A stretch of DNA of 64,000 bases from Nocardioides panacisoli (GTDB lineage Bacteria; Actinomycetota; Actinomycetes; Propionibacteriales; Nocardioidaceae). Under the pieces are notes generated by a model. The model did no database searches and was not told the DNA's origin. It worked only from the letters and a program-made list of their open reading frames with translations. The translations under genes were made by a program, and so were the position numbers. This document shows, in pieces, positions 19,910 through 27,927 of this stretch. The DNA lies in assembly GCF_019448235.1 (NCBI RefSeq), contig NZ_CP080409.1:2852001-2916000 (forward strand), given 5' to 3'. The stretch's first letter is position 1, and each line of letters starts with the position of its first letter.

Positions 19910-21604
19910 GTGAGTGAGCCCGCAATGGACGAGACCGTCACGTTTGCCGACCTCGGTCTCGGCGAGCGGATCCTGCAGTCCCTGGCCGAGGTGGGGTACG
20001 AGACCCCGTCGCCGATCCAGGCCGAGACCATCCCGCACCTGCTCGCCGGGCGCGACGTGCTGGGCCTGGCGCAGACCGGCACCGGCAAGACCGCCGCGTT
20101 CGCGCTGCCGATCCTGGACCGGCTCGACGTCAGCCGCGCCGACGCCCCGCAGGCGCTCGTGCTCGCCCCGACCCGCGAGCTCGCGCTGCAGGTGAGTGAG
20201 GCGTTCGAGCGGTACGCCGCGCACCTGCCCGGCGTACGCCTCCTGCCGGTCTACGGCGGCCAGGGGTACGGCGTCCAGCTGTCTGCGCTGCGCCGCGGCG
20301 TGCACGTCGTGGTGGGCACCCCGGGGCGGGTCATGGACCACCTCGACAAGGGGACGCTCGACCTCACCCAGCTGGAGTACCTCGTGCTCGACGAGGCCGA
20401 CGAGATGCTCAACATGGGCTTCGCCGAGGACGTCGAGACGATCCTGGCCGACACCCCGGCCACCAAGCAGGTGGCGCTGTTCTCGGCGACGATGCCCAAG
20501 CAGATCCGCAAGCTCTCGGCGACCTACCTCAACGACCCGGTCGAGGTCGCCATCGAGCGCAAGACCCGCACGGCCGACAACATCGCCCAGCGCTACCTGA
20601 TCGTGCGCTACCAGCAGAAGGTCGACGCGCTGACCCGGATCCTCGAGGTCGAGAACTTCGACGGGATGATCGTCTTCGTCCGCACCAAGCACGAGACCGA
20701 GACGCTCGCCGAGAAGCTGCGGGCCCGCGGCTACTCGGCGTCGGCCATCAACGGCGACGTGCCGCAGAACGTCCGCGAGCGCACCGTCGGGCAGCTGAAG
20801 GACTCCCAGCTCGACATCCTCGTCGCGACCGACGTCGCCGCCCGCGGCCTGGACGTGGAGCGCATCAGTCACGTCGTGAACTACGACATCCCCACCGACA
20901 CCGAGTCCTACGTCCACCGCATCGGCCGCACCGGCCGCGCCGGGCGCAGCGGCGACGCGATCTCCTTCGTCACTCCGCGCGAGCGTTACCTGCTCAAGCA
21001 CATCGAGCGCGCCACCAAGCAGCCGCTGACCGAGATGAAGCAGCCCAGTGCCGACGAGGTCAACGAGACCCGGCTCGCCCGCTTCGACGACAAGATCACC
21101 GAGGCCCTGGAGTCGCCGCAGGTCGGCTTCTTCCGCGACGTGGTCAACCACTACATCCGCGAGCACGACGTGCCCGAGGTCGACGTCGCGGCCGCGCTCG
21201 CGATCGTGCTGCACGGCGACTCGCCGCTGCTGCTCGAGGACGAGCCGGAGCCGCCGCCGCGTGCGCGCGACGACCGTGGCCCCGGCGGCCAGGGTGGTCG
21301 CGGCAAGGGCGGTCCGCGCGGCAAGCGCGGCAACGGCCAGCCGATGGCGACCTACAAGATCGCGGTCGGCAAGAACCAGCGCGTCGAGCCCCGCCAGATC
21401 GTCGGCGCCATCGCCAACGAGGGTGGCCTGGGCCGCGACGACTTCGGCGCCATCACGATCCGCCCCGACCACTCCCTGGTCGAGCTCCCCACCCACATCC
21501 CCAAGGAGGGCTGGGAGAAGCTGAAGCAGACCAAGATCGGCGGCAAGCGGATCAACCTCAAGCGCGACCACGGCCCGCCGAAGGGCCGCAAGCCGCGCGA
21601 CTGA
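19910..21604 (+). CDS. DEAD-box ATP-dependent RNA helicase (DeaD/CsdA type)
   Basis: 564 residues. Motifs in order: Q motif (FADLGLGERILQSLAEVGYETPSPIQ region), I AQTGTGKT, Ia PTRELALQV, II DEAD at Asp161, III SAT, IV IVFVRTK, V ATDVAARGLD, VI HRIGRTGRAGR. A Gly/Arg-rich linker (about 450-475, GGQGGRGKGGPRGKRG) leads to a C-terminal DbpA-like RNA-binding domain (about 480-555, VGKNQRVEPRQIVGAIANEGG). These helicases remodel rRNA and mRNA structure in ribosome assembly and cold adaptation. GTG at 19910 or ATG at 19925 may be the start. Monocistronic. Confidence 0.95.
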   Translation: MSEPAMDETVTFADLGLGERILQSLAEVGYETPSPIQAETIPHLLAGRDVLGLAQTGTGKTAAFALPILDRLDVSRADAPQALVLAPTRELALQVSEAFERYAAHLPGVRLLPVYGGQGYGVQLSALRRGVHVVVGTPGRVMDHLDKGTLDLTQLEYLVLDEADEMLNMGFAEDVETILADTPATKQVALFSATMPKQIRKLSATYLNDPVEVAIERKTRTADNIAQRYLIVRYQQKVDALTRILEVENFDGMIVFVRTKHETETLAEKLRARGYSASAINGDVPQNVRERTVGQLKDSQLDILVATDVAARGLDVERISHVVNYDIPTDTESYVHRIGRTGRAGRSGDAISFVTPRERYLLKHIERATKQPLTEMKQPSADEVNETRLARFDDKITEALESPQVGFFRDVVNHYIREHDVPEVDVAAALAIVLHGDSPLLLEDEPEPPPRARDDRGPGGQGGRGKGGPRGKRGNGQPMATYKIAVGKNQRVEPRQIVGAIANEGGLGRDDFGAITIRPDHSLVELPTHIPKEGWEKLKQTKIGGKRINLKRDHGPPKGRKPRD

Positions 21605-21632
21605 ACCCCGCGGGCGGCGTACGTCCGCGGTG

Positions 21633-21818
21633 TCAGGCGGCTTCCCGGTGCTCGGCCCGTGCGGCAGCCTGCGCGAGCGACGACAACGGCAGCAGGAACC
21701 AGTGACGCTGCACGCACGTGATCTTGGCGTGCTCGACGGGGCCGGCGGTGCTGGGCGCGACGGCGCGCCATTCGACGTCGGCCGGCAGGGCGCACTCCGG
21801 GCAGTCGGTGGTCTCCAT
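21633..21818 (-). CDS. Small CxxC protein under a probable iron box
   Basis: A 61-residue protein starting METTDCPECALPADVEW, with one CPEC knuckle and a third Cys later (KITCVQRHWFLLP). With the nearby His this could bind one metal ion, a half zinc-ribbon. The function is unknown; similar short Cys-pair proteins occur in actinobacteria without a named role. GAGACCGGC precedes the ATG at 21818. A near-consensus IdeR/DtxR site begins 34 nt upstream, which predicts repression by iron and gives the best functional clue. Confidence 0.7.
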   Translation of the reverse strand: METTDCPECALPADVEWRAVAPSTAGPVEHAKITCVQRHWFLLPLSSLAQAAARAEHREAA

Positions 21819-21851
21819 GCCGGTCTCCTCGTCTCGGTTCGACAGTGCAAA

Positions 21852-21870
21852 TTAGGTTAGCCTCACCTAG
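21852..21870. promoter_or_regulatory. Near-consensus IdeR/DtxR iron box
   Basis: TTAGGTTAGCCTCACCTAG matches the DtxR/IdeR consensus TTAGGTTAGSCTAACCTAA at 17 of 19 positions. It lies between the divergent small CxxC gene (34 nt from its start) and the DUF429-RelA/SpoT gene (68 nt from its start), so it could control either or both. Confidence 0.8.
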
Positions 21871-21937
21871 TCGAGGTGGCTACGTGAGTCGCCTCACCCC
21901 CGTGGGTGGGCGGGGCCGATAGGGCAGGGTGGGGCGC

Positions 21938-23698
21938 ATGCACTTCGTCGGACTCGACCTCGCGTGGGGCGAGCGCAAGCCCACCGGCATCGCCGTCCTC
22001 GACGACGAGGGCCACCTGGTCCACCTGTCTGCGGCGCAGGACGACGACGAGATCGTCGCCGCGGTGGCGCCGTACGTCGAGGACGAGTGTGTCGTGGCGA
22101 TCGACGCCCCGCTGGTGGTCACCAACGCCACCGGCAACCGGCCGGCCGAGGCGGCGCTCAACCGCGACTTCGCACGCTTCGACGCCGGCGCCCACCCGGT
22201 CAACACCGGCAAGCCGGAGTTCCGCGACCAGCCGCGCGGGGCGCGGGTGGCCGCACGTCTCGGCCTGGACATGAACCCGCGATCGGGTCGTGCCCGACGC
22301 GCGATCGAGGTCTACCCGCACGCGGCGACCATCGCGCTGTTCCGGTTGGGCAGGACGCTGAAGTACAAGCACAAGCCGGGCCGGGACCTGGAGTACCTCC
22401 GCGGCGAGCTGCTGGTGCTGCTCGGTCGCCTGGAGGGCCTCGCCACCGCCGACCCGCCGCTGCACCTCGAGGCCGACGACACCGCTGGTTGGCGGGCACT
22501 GCGCACCGCGGTCGAGGAGGCGACGACCAAGAGCGAGCTGCGCCGGGTCGAGGACCAGGTCGACGCGGTGGTGTGCGCCCACGTCGCCCGCTACGCGACG
22601 CGGCGCCCCGAGCAGACGACGACGTACGGCGACCTCGAGACCGGCTACATCGTCACCCCGACGCTGCCCGACGACCTCGAGCCGACCCCGCGCGGGAGGC
22701 GCGAGCCGGCGACGCACGACGCGGCCGCCGCCGTGCGGGAGTACGCCGAGCAGCAGCCGGCGCTGCGCGAGGTCGCCGACGGGTTCGTCGACCTGGTGAC
22801 CGCGATCCTGGATGACGCCGGCATCAACTACCTCAGCGTCGGCGGCCGCGCGAAGGGCGTCGCGTCCTTCGCCGCGAAGGCCGCCCGCACCGACGGTGGC
22901 CGCCCGGTCTACCTCGACCCCTTGCGCGAGATCACCGACCAGATCGGCATCCGCGTCATCACCTACGTCCACAGCGACGTTCAGGCCGTCGTGGAGCTCC
23001 TCGACGACCAGGTCGTGGTCCTCGACGACCGGGACATGGGCCGCGAGACAGCCAACGAGGGCCGGTTCGGCTACGCCAGTCGCCACCTGCTCATCAGTCT
23101 CGACCCCGCGCGGGAGGGGCAGCCGGCGTACGAGGCGCTGCGGGGGCGGCAGGCGCAGGTGCAGATCCGCACGGTGCTGCAGCACGCGTGGGCGGAGTTC
23201 GAGCACGACATCCGCTACAAGGGCACGATTCCCGACGAGCACGTCCCCGACTTCGACCGCCGCTTCACCCTCGCGGCGGGCCTGCTGGAGCTGGCCGACC
23301 GTGAGTTCTCCACCATTCGCGACCGGCTGCGGGAGCCGATGGCCGAGCCGGAGGAGTCCGGTGACGGGGACCCGCGGATCAGCCCCCGCGAGCTCGCCGC
23401 CTATCTCGCTGGGCAGTACGCCGCCGCCGGCTGGTCGCGCACCGACCACTACGCGTGGATCGCCGACCTCGTCCTCGAGCTCGGCATCACCTCACTGACC
23501 GAGCTCGGTGACGCGTTGGCGTCGGTGGATGAGGACCTGCTCGCCCAGCGCATGGACTACCGCTACCCGCCGGGCGCCGTACGCCGTCTGGACGACGCGT
23601 TGCTGTGGGAGTACGGCGACACCTACGTCGACCTGCGCGGCAACGCCCACCGCTCCGGGGCGCTCCGCGCCCGACTGGCCCGGATGCGCGGCGACTGA
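21938..23698 (+). CDS. DUF429 - RelA/SpoT-type nucleotidyltransferase fusion protein
   Basis: 586 residues, two domains. N-terminal DUF429 (about 1-240) opens FVGLDLAWGERKPTGIAVLD and has VVAIDAPLVV and IEVYPHAATIALF, an RNase H-like fold with conserved carboxylates. The C-terminal part (about 275-480) is a RelA/SpoT synthetase domain: GGRAKGVASFAAKAA (Arg304, Lys306), DQIGIRVI (Asp334), FGYASRHLLISLD and QVQIRTVLQHAWAEFEHDIRYKG (Gln409 onward). The synthetase motifs look complete and there is no HD hydrolase, TGS or ACT domain, so it resembles a small alarmone synthetase. It would pyrophosphorylate a nucleotide or possibly RNA. ATG at 21938 is chosen for the family start. An iron box lies upstream. 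Confidence 0.85.
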   Translation: MHFVGLDLAWGERKPTGIAVLDDEGHLVHLSAAQDDDEIVAAVAPYVEDECVVAIDAPLVVTNATGNRPAEAALNRDFARFDAGAHPVNTGKPEFRDQPRGARVAARLGLDMNPRSGRARRAIEVYPHAATIALFRLGRTLKYKHKPGRDLEYLRGELLVLLGRLEGLATADPPLHLEADDTAGWRALRTAVEEATTKSELRRVEDQVDAVVCAHVARYATRRPEQTTTYGDLETGYIVTPTLPDDLEPTPRGRREPATHDAAAAVREYAEQQPALREVADGFVDLVTAILDDAGINYLSVGGRAKGVASFAAKAARTDGGRPVYLDPLREITDQIGIRVITYVHSDVQAVVELLDDQVVVLDDRDMGRETANEGRFGYASRHLLISLDPAREGQPAYEALRGRQAQVQIRTVLQHAWAEFEHDIRYKGTIPDEHVPDFDRRFTLAAGLLELADREFSTIRDRLREPMAEPEESGDGDPRISPRELAAYLAGQYAAAGWSRTDHYAWIADLVLELGITSLTELGDALASVDEDLLAQRMDYRYPPGAVRRLDDALLWEYGDTYVDLRGNAHRSGALRARLARMRGD

Positions 23699-23811
23699 CT
23701 CAGGTTTTCGCTCGCCCCCATCTGCGCAAGCCTCGCCGTCGACCGGGACGACGATCCGTTGGCCCCGATTGCAGCAAAGCGCCCCCTTGTGTCGGGGCGG
23801 ACGCTTACGCT

Positions 23812-23832
23812 TCGCAACGTTCGGCAACGTTG
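23812..23832. promoter_or_regulatory. Tandem GCAACGTT motifs upstream of a secreted protein gene
   Basis: TCGCAACGTT is followed directly by CGGCAACGTTG, a 10-nt-period direct repeat in which each AACGTT is itself a palindrome. It ends 15 nt before the ATG at 23848, so it sits in the promoter or leader. Possible regulator site; no regulator is assigned. Confidence 0.4.
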
Positions 23833-23847
23833 CCTCTGGGGGAGATC

Positions 23848-24594
23848 ATGATCCGTCGCACCACCGCAATGCTCTTGGCCATCGGTCTGATGGTCCCGAT
23901 CCTGACGCTGATCGGGAATGGCAATGCGGCCGCTGCGTCGAACGTCGCCGCCTCCGCGCCGGCGGGACAGGACTTCGACGTGTGGTTGCGCGCGGGCGGC
24001 AAGGTGCATGTGAAGTCGGGGTCGTGCCGTGACCTGACGTTCCAGGTGCGCCACAACGGAGGAGTGCTGGATTCCTTCGATGCCGAGGTCGAGGTGTGGC
24101 GAGGATCCAAGTACCTCGGCCAGACGTTCGACTACCAGTACGACTCGAGTGGGCCGCTTCGCGCCTCCTACTACTGGTGCCCGTACGAGGGGCTGGGCAA
24201 GCTGCGTCTGGGGCCGACCGATGTTGAGTGGACCGATGACGACTGGGCCTCGCAAGGCCAGTTCTGGGACAGCTCGCGGGCGGTGATCACCGTCAAGCAG
24301 CACCAGACGTGTCGCGTCGACTGGTCACGCAAGGCGCGTGGCCGGGTCAAGGTGAACGCCAAGCTGCGTTTCTATGCCGTGAATGCCTATCGCTGGGCGA
24401 ACGCCCCCAAGGGGACTGTGGTGAAACTGCAGCGAAAGGCTCCTCGCGGGTGGAAGCTGATCGATCGGGCCCGCGTCGGCAAGAAGGGGAAGGTCCATCT
24501 CGACGGCCGCGCGATCCGGAAGAAGACTCGATACCGAGTCGTTCAGTCCGGGACCAACCGCACGTGGTCGTGTGAGAGGGAGTTCCGCAAGTAG
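23848..24594 (+). CDS. Secreted protein of unknown function
   Basis: 248 residues with a Sec signal peptide (hydrophobic about 8-25, AAAA near 31-34). The mature part has four or so Cys (SGSCRDLTF, YYWCPYEGLG, HQTCRVDW, TWSCERE) that may pair as disulfides, a first beta-rich domain (about 45-155), and a basic C-terminal domain rich in Lys (GKKGKVHLDGRAIRKKTRYRV). No family recognised. ATG at 23848 has GGGGGAGATC upstream. By eye the third-position GC is lower than its neighbours (many aag, gtg, tcg next to ggg aag; gat, tat codons), hinting at a different origin. Confidence 0.75.
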   Translation: MIRRTTAMLLAIGLMVPILTLIGNGNAAAASNVAASAPAGQDFDVWLRAGGKVHVKSGSCRDLTFQVRHNGGVLDSFDAEVEVWRGSKYLGQTFDYQYDSSGPLRASYYWCPYEGLGKLRLGPTDVEWTDDDWASQGQFWDSSRAVITVKQHQTCRVDWSRKARGRVKVNAKLRFYAVNAYRWANAPKGTVVKLQRKAPRGWKLIDRARVGKKGKVHLDGRAIRKKTRYRVVQSGTNRTWSCEREFRK

Positions 24595-24618
24595 CCGGCC
24601 ACCCGCGCCCACTGCGGC

Positions 24619-24915
24619 TCAGTCGCCCCGCATGACCGGCGGCATTCCGGTGCCCATCAGGTCGTCCACCGGCCGCCGGGCGGTGCGCTCGAGTGCGCCG
24701 TCGCGCGTGGCGTTGACCCGCAGCCCCTCCTGGCAGCTCGGGCAGGGGACCCCGCCGCCCGGCGCCATGCTGGGCCGCCCGTTGCGCAGCCACATCCGGA
24801 CCTGGTCGCCGCCGGGGGCCTCGTTGTGGTGCACCTCGTAGGCCACGGACCACTGGTGGCCGCAGTGGCCACAGCCGAAGTTCCACGTCTCGTCGGTGAC
24901 GTCGATCTCGTGCAC
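24619..24915 (-). CDS. Zinc-ribbon protein of unknown function
   Basis: A 98-residue protein with two Cys pairs, NFGCGHCGHQW (about 14-24) and VPCPSCQEG (about 62-70), consistent with one zinc ribbon, and a WSVAYEVHHNEAPGGDQVRMWLRNG insert between. A disordered tail follows (ALERTARRPVDDLMGTG). Possibly a nucleic-acid-binding or redox-sensing protein; no named role. GTG at 24915 has GAGGAGG 5 nt upstream. It is divergent from a MarR gene and shares its promoter region, including direct repeats at 24945-24969, so it is the likely MarR target. Confidence 0.7.
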   Translation of the reverse strand: MHEIDVTDETWNFGCGHCGHQWSVAYEVHHNEAPGGDQVRMWLRNGRPSMAPGGGVPCPSCQEGLRVNATRDGALERTARRPVDDLMGTGMPPVMRGD

Positions 24916-24944
24916 ACCCACCTCCTCGTATTCGTTGCAGCCAC

Positions 24945-24969
24945 CAAAGACTGCATCATGCAAAGACTG
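24945..24969. promoter_or_regulatory. Probable MarR operator
   Basis: CAAAGACTG occurs at 24945-24953 and 24961-24969 (16-nt period) and the intervening TGCATCATGCA (24952-24962) is a perfect odd palindrome. The site lies in the 75-nt gap between the divergent zinc-ribbon and MarR genes, 21 nt from the MarR start. Confidence 0.6.
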
Positions 24970-24990
24970 TGCTGTGGAAGAATCTACGCC

Positions 24991-25482
24991 ATGCCCACAA
25001 GGACGTCGACCGCCAACGCCGCGGCCCGCGACGACCTCGTCGAGGCCGTCGTCGGCGCGAGCCGGGTCCTGGTGGCGATCGCCGCGCGGTCGCTGGCCGA
25101 CCGTTCCGACGACGTCACGCTCCCGCAGTACCGCCTGCTCGTGGTGCTCACCGCCGAGGGGCCGCACCGCGTCGGCGACCTCGCCGCCGCGCTGGACGTC
25201 AACCCCTCCACCGCCACCCGGCTGTGCGACCGCCTCGAGGGCAAGGGCTTGGTCGAGCGACAGCGCATCCCCACCGACCGCCGCGCCGTGCAGCTGGTCG
25301 CCACCGACGCCGGTCACCGCCTCGTGGACCAGGTGATGGCCGATCGTCGCGTCGAGATCGGCCGGATCCTGGCCACGATGTCGCCGGAGCAGCACCGTCA
25401 GGTCGCCGACGGGCTGCGACTGTTCTCCGAGTCCGCCGGTGAGGTGCCGGACCGCCACTGGACGGTGGGCTGGCGGCGCTGA
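24991..25482 (+). CDS. MarR-family transcriptional regulator
   Basis: 163 residues with the MarR winged helix: dimer helices at both ends, LPQYRLLVVLTAEGPHRVGDLAAALDVNPSTATRLCDRLEGKGLVERQRIPTDRR region at about 48-105 (helix-turn-helix plus wing with the conserved D-R). MarR proteins repress by binding palindromes as dimers and release on phenolic or oxidant ligands. ATG at 24991 follows GGAAG at a long spacing; an ATG in frame upstream at 24958 is less likely because it lies inside the operator. Autoregulation and control of the divergent zinc-ribbon gene are likely. Confidence 0.9.
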   Translation: MPTRTSTANAAARDDLVEAVVGASRVLVAIAARSLADRSDDVTLPQYRLLVVLTAEGPHRVGDLAAALDVNPSTATRLCDRLEGKGLVERQRIPTDRRAVQLVATDAGHRLVDQVMADRRVEIGRILATMSPEQHRQVADGLRLFSESAGEVPDRHWTVGWRR

Positions 25483-25492
25483 GCCGCGTCGC

Positions 25493-26146
25493 TCAGGCGG
25501 TGACGACCTCGGACTCCGCGGGCATCGTGGGTCCGTCGGGGCCACGGAAGGCGATCGGGAGGCCACGTGCCCGCTCCCAGGCCGTGGTGTCCGTCGCCTG
25601 GACGTGGACGTGTGGCTGGGTGCTGTTGCCCGAGTTGCCACAGGTGCCGAGGAGGTCCCCCTCCCGCACCTCGTCACCGACCCCGACCCTCACCGACCCG
25701 CGACGTAGGTGGGCGAGGAGGACGTAGGGACCGTGCGGGCCGCCGGAGACGACCACATGATTGCCCGCAACGGCGGGCGCGCCGCCGCGAGCGCGCCGCG
25801 CCTGGCCGAGCATGTAGGGCAGCAGCGTCAGCTGGGATCGGCGTGCCTCGTGGTCGACCTCACCATCGTGGGCCACGACCACCCGGCCCGCGCACGGGGC
25901 CAGGATGTCGGCGCCGAAACCGACGAAGCCCTCGGGCTCCTCGGTGGCCAGTGCCGCGCGCCAACTCCACGGTGCCGAGCGGCCGCGGCCGTCGACGGGG
26001 ATGAAGTCGACGGCGTACGTCGTGCCCATCAGGTGCGAACCGTGGCTCGGCACGCGGCGGGCGGGACTGTTGCGGGCGCGCCAGTGGCCGGAGAACGGGT
26101 ACGCGAGCACCACCGGGTCCACCGGCGCATGGGTGTCGGGGGCCAT
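25493..26146 (-). CDS. M23-family peptidase-like protein, no signal peptide
   Basis: 217 residues with an M23/LytM beta-fold: GFGADILAPCAGRVVVAHDG, GNHVVVSGGPHGPYVLLAHLRRGSVRVGVGDEV, and zinc ligands His179 and His181 in PHVHVQ. The first zinc site is unusual: a His pair in SHGSHLMG precedes TTYAVDF, so the normal HxxxD spacing is absent although Asp is kept. The homologous position in the lipoprotein at 33199-34446 differs in the same way, which suggests a subfamily. There is no signal peptide or membrane segment, so export or a cytoplasmic role is unclear. ATG at 26146. Confidence 0.8.
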   Translation of the reverse strand: MAPDTHAPVDPVVLAYPFSGHWRARNSPARRVPSHGSHLMGTTYAVDFIPVDGRGRSAPWSWRAALATEEPEGFVGFGADILAPCAGRVVVAHDGEVDHEARRSQLTLLPYMLGQARRARGGAPAVAGNHVVVSGGPHGPYVLLAHLRRGSVRVGVGDEVREGDLLGTCGNSGNSTQPHVHVQATDTTAWERARGLPIAFRGPDGPTMPAESEVVTA

Positions 26147-26236
26147 CGCGGCCAGTCTCGCACCGTCCACCGACGGCGCCGTCCGTCTCACCGGTCCGAC
26201 CGAACGGGCCCGAAGACCGCCCGGACCCGCCACACT

Positions 26237-26920
26237 GTGCTGGTGGACCAGGCCCCCTCCCGCGCTGCGACCGTCGCCACCGTGCTGGCGGTCGTCGTCG
26301 TCGCGACCGGAGCCGCCGCACTCCTGGCGTGGGGACCCGACCCCGAGCGGGTGCAGCCCTCGGCTTCGACGACCACCGCCCGGTCGGCCACGACGACGCC
26401 CTCCGCCGCGCCGAGCGCCAGCGCGACACCCACCGCGAGCGCGGAGCCCAGCGTCGGCACCGAGCAGGAGCGCTCGGCCACGGTGATCAAGAAGATCAAG
26501 GCCGCGCGGGCCTCGATCCCCGACCGGGTCATCCTGCGCCAGCTGCGCAACACCGCCGAGCGCATCGCCCAGCAGGAGCCGATGGCGAGCGCGGCCCCGG
26601 CGCCCGCCGACATCGAGCCCGACTCCAACCGGGCGCTGGGCTACCAGCTCATGCTCGACTTCGGCTTCGCCGCCGACCAGTGGCCCGCCCTGGACGCGCT
26701 GTGGACCCGCGAGTCCGGCTGGAACCACCTCGCCGAGAACCCCAGCTCCGGCGCCTACGGCATCCCGCAGTCCCTGCCCGCCAACAAGATGGCCGTCGTC
26801 GGCAAGGACTACCGCACCAACCCGCAGACGCAGATCCAGTGGGGCCTGGCCTACATCGCTGCCCGGTACGGCGTCCCCGACCGCGCCTGGGCGCACTCCG
26901 AGCGGGTCGGCTGGTACTGA
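26237..26920 (+). CDS. Secreted transglycosylase-like protein (aggregation-promoting-factor C-terminal domain)
   Basis: 227 residues: an N-terminal membrane anchor or signal (VATVLAVVVVATGAAALLAW, about 14-33), a Ser/Thr/Ala/Pro linker (about 40-75), a helical spacer, and a C-terminal lysozyme-like domain (about 140-227) with ALWTRESGWNHLAENPSSGAYGIPQS, the catalytic Glu being in RESGW. Such domains cut or bind the glycan strands of peptidoglycan. The gene is divergent from the M23 gene, suggesting a wall-remodelling pair. Start GTG at 26237; GTG at 26243 is also in frame. Confidence 0.8.
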   Translation: MLVDQAPSRAATVATVLAVVVVATGAAALLAWGPDPERVQPSASTTTARSATTTPSAAPSASATPTASAEPSVGTEQERSATVIKKIKAARASIPDRVILRQLRNTAERIAQQEPMASAAPAPADIEPDSNRALGYQLMLDFGFAADQWPALDALWTRESGWNHLAENPSSGAYGIPQSLPANKMAVVGKDYRTNPQTQIQWGLAYIAARYGVPDRAWAHSERVGWY

Positions 26921-26930
26921 CCGCGCTCGG

Positions 26931-27860
26931 TCACCCCATCAGCGAGTCCTGGTGGGCGCCCGCGGCGGCGAGCTGGCCGCTGGCCGCGGCCGCCAGCACC
27001 GAGAACATCGGCTGCGGCAGGCCGGGCGGCTGCGCCATGTCCCCCGCGGCGTACACCCCCGGCACCGAGGTGCGGCCCATCGGGTCGACGGTGACGGCCC
27101 CGACCTCGGAGCGCTCGAGTCCCAGCTGCTCCGCGTGCGGGGCCGCCAGCCGCCAGTCCGGCTTGACCAGCATCCCGCCCAGCGCGACCTCGCTGCCGTC
27201 CTCGAGGGTGACGGTCAGGCCGTGCGCGGCGCGCGCCACCGACGCCACCGGTGCCGTCACCACCTCGCGCCCGTCCCGCTCGAGCGCCGCCCCGGTGTCC
27301 GCGTCCGGCTGCGCGCCGTCGGTCAGCACGACCACGCGCGAGGCGATCGGGTCGAAGAGTCGCGCCATGACCGGCACGTGCGGTGCGGCGCCGAGGATCC
27401 CGACCGGGGTGTCGGCGTACTCGAAGCCGTGGCAGTAGGGACAGTGCGCCACCTCCGCGCCGAAGAGGTCGGCGAGCCCGGCGATGTCGGGTAGCTCGTC
27501 CCTCACGCCGGTCGCGAGGACCACCCGCCGGGCCGTCACCTGTCCGTCCTCGGTCGCGAGCGCGAAGTCACCGACGCTGCCGGCCAGCTTCGTCACCGCT
27601 GCCTCGCGCAAATCCACGGTGGCGTAGCGCGCCAGGTCCGCCCGGGCGGCGTCACGCCACGCGGACGGGTGCTCGCCGTCGTGCCCGAGCACGTTGTGCA
27701 TCTCCTCGGTGGGGTCGTTGCGGTAGCGCCCCGTGCCGAACACGACCACCCGTTGCCGCATCCGTCCAAGCGTCAGCGCTGCCTGGAGGCCCGCGGACCC
27801 CGCCCCGACCACCGCGACGTCGTACGCCGGGTGCCCCGAGTGCTCCGTCTGCTCACCCAT
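26931..27860 (-). CDS. Thioredoxin-reductase-like FAD/NAD(P) oxidoreductase
   Basis: 309 residues. FAD-binding GAGSAGLQAALTLGR near the N terminus, ATG motif VVLATGVRDELP, a redox pair CPYC (Cys140, Cys143) in AHCPYCHGFEY, an NAD(P)H segment GILGAAPHVPVMARL (unusual GxxxA form) and the closing GVYAAGDMAQPP. This is the layout of thioredoxin reductases, but CPYCHG differs from the TrxB CATC, and there is no adjacent thioredoxin, so the partner is unknown. ATG at 27860 has GAGGAG upstream. It is divergent from a MerR gene with a 24-nt perfect operator, hence probably induced by a thiol or electrophile stress. Confidence 0.88.
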   Translation of the reverse strand: MGEQTEHSGHPAYDVAVVGAGSAGLQAALTLGRMRQRVVVFGTGRYRNDPTEEMHNVLGHDGEHPSAWRDAARADLARYATVDLREAAVTKLAGSVGDFALATEDGQVTARRVVLATGVRDELPDIAGLADLFGAEVAHCPYCHGFEYADTPVGILGAAPHVPVMARLFDPIASRVVVLTDGAQPDADTGAALERDGREVVTAPVASVARAAHGLTVTLEDGSEVALGGMLVKPDWRLAAPHAEQLGLERSEVGAVTVDPMGRTSVPGVYAAGDMAQPPGLPQPMFSVLAAAASGQLAAAGAHQDSLMG

Positions 27861-27903
27861 CACTGCTCTCCTCGTTCCCGTGCTTGCGTGGAGCAGCAGC
27901 ATC

Positions 27904-27927
27904 TGACTTCATGTTGACATGAAGTCA
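27904..27927. promoter_or_regulatory. Perfect MerR-type operator that contains the regulator's start codon
   Basis: TGACTTCATG (27904-27913) and CATGAAGTCA (27918-27927) are perfect 10-nt arms around TTGA. The MerR ATG (27919-27921) is inside the right arm. The divergent oxidoreductase starts 44 nt to the left. Typical of MerR sites, which lie between -35 and -10 elements. Confidence 0.85.
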
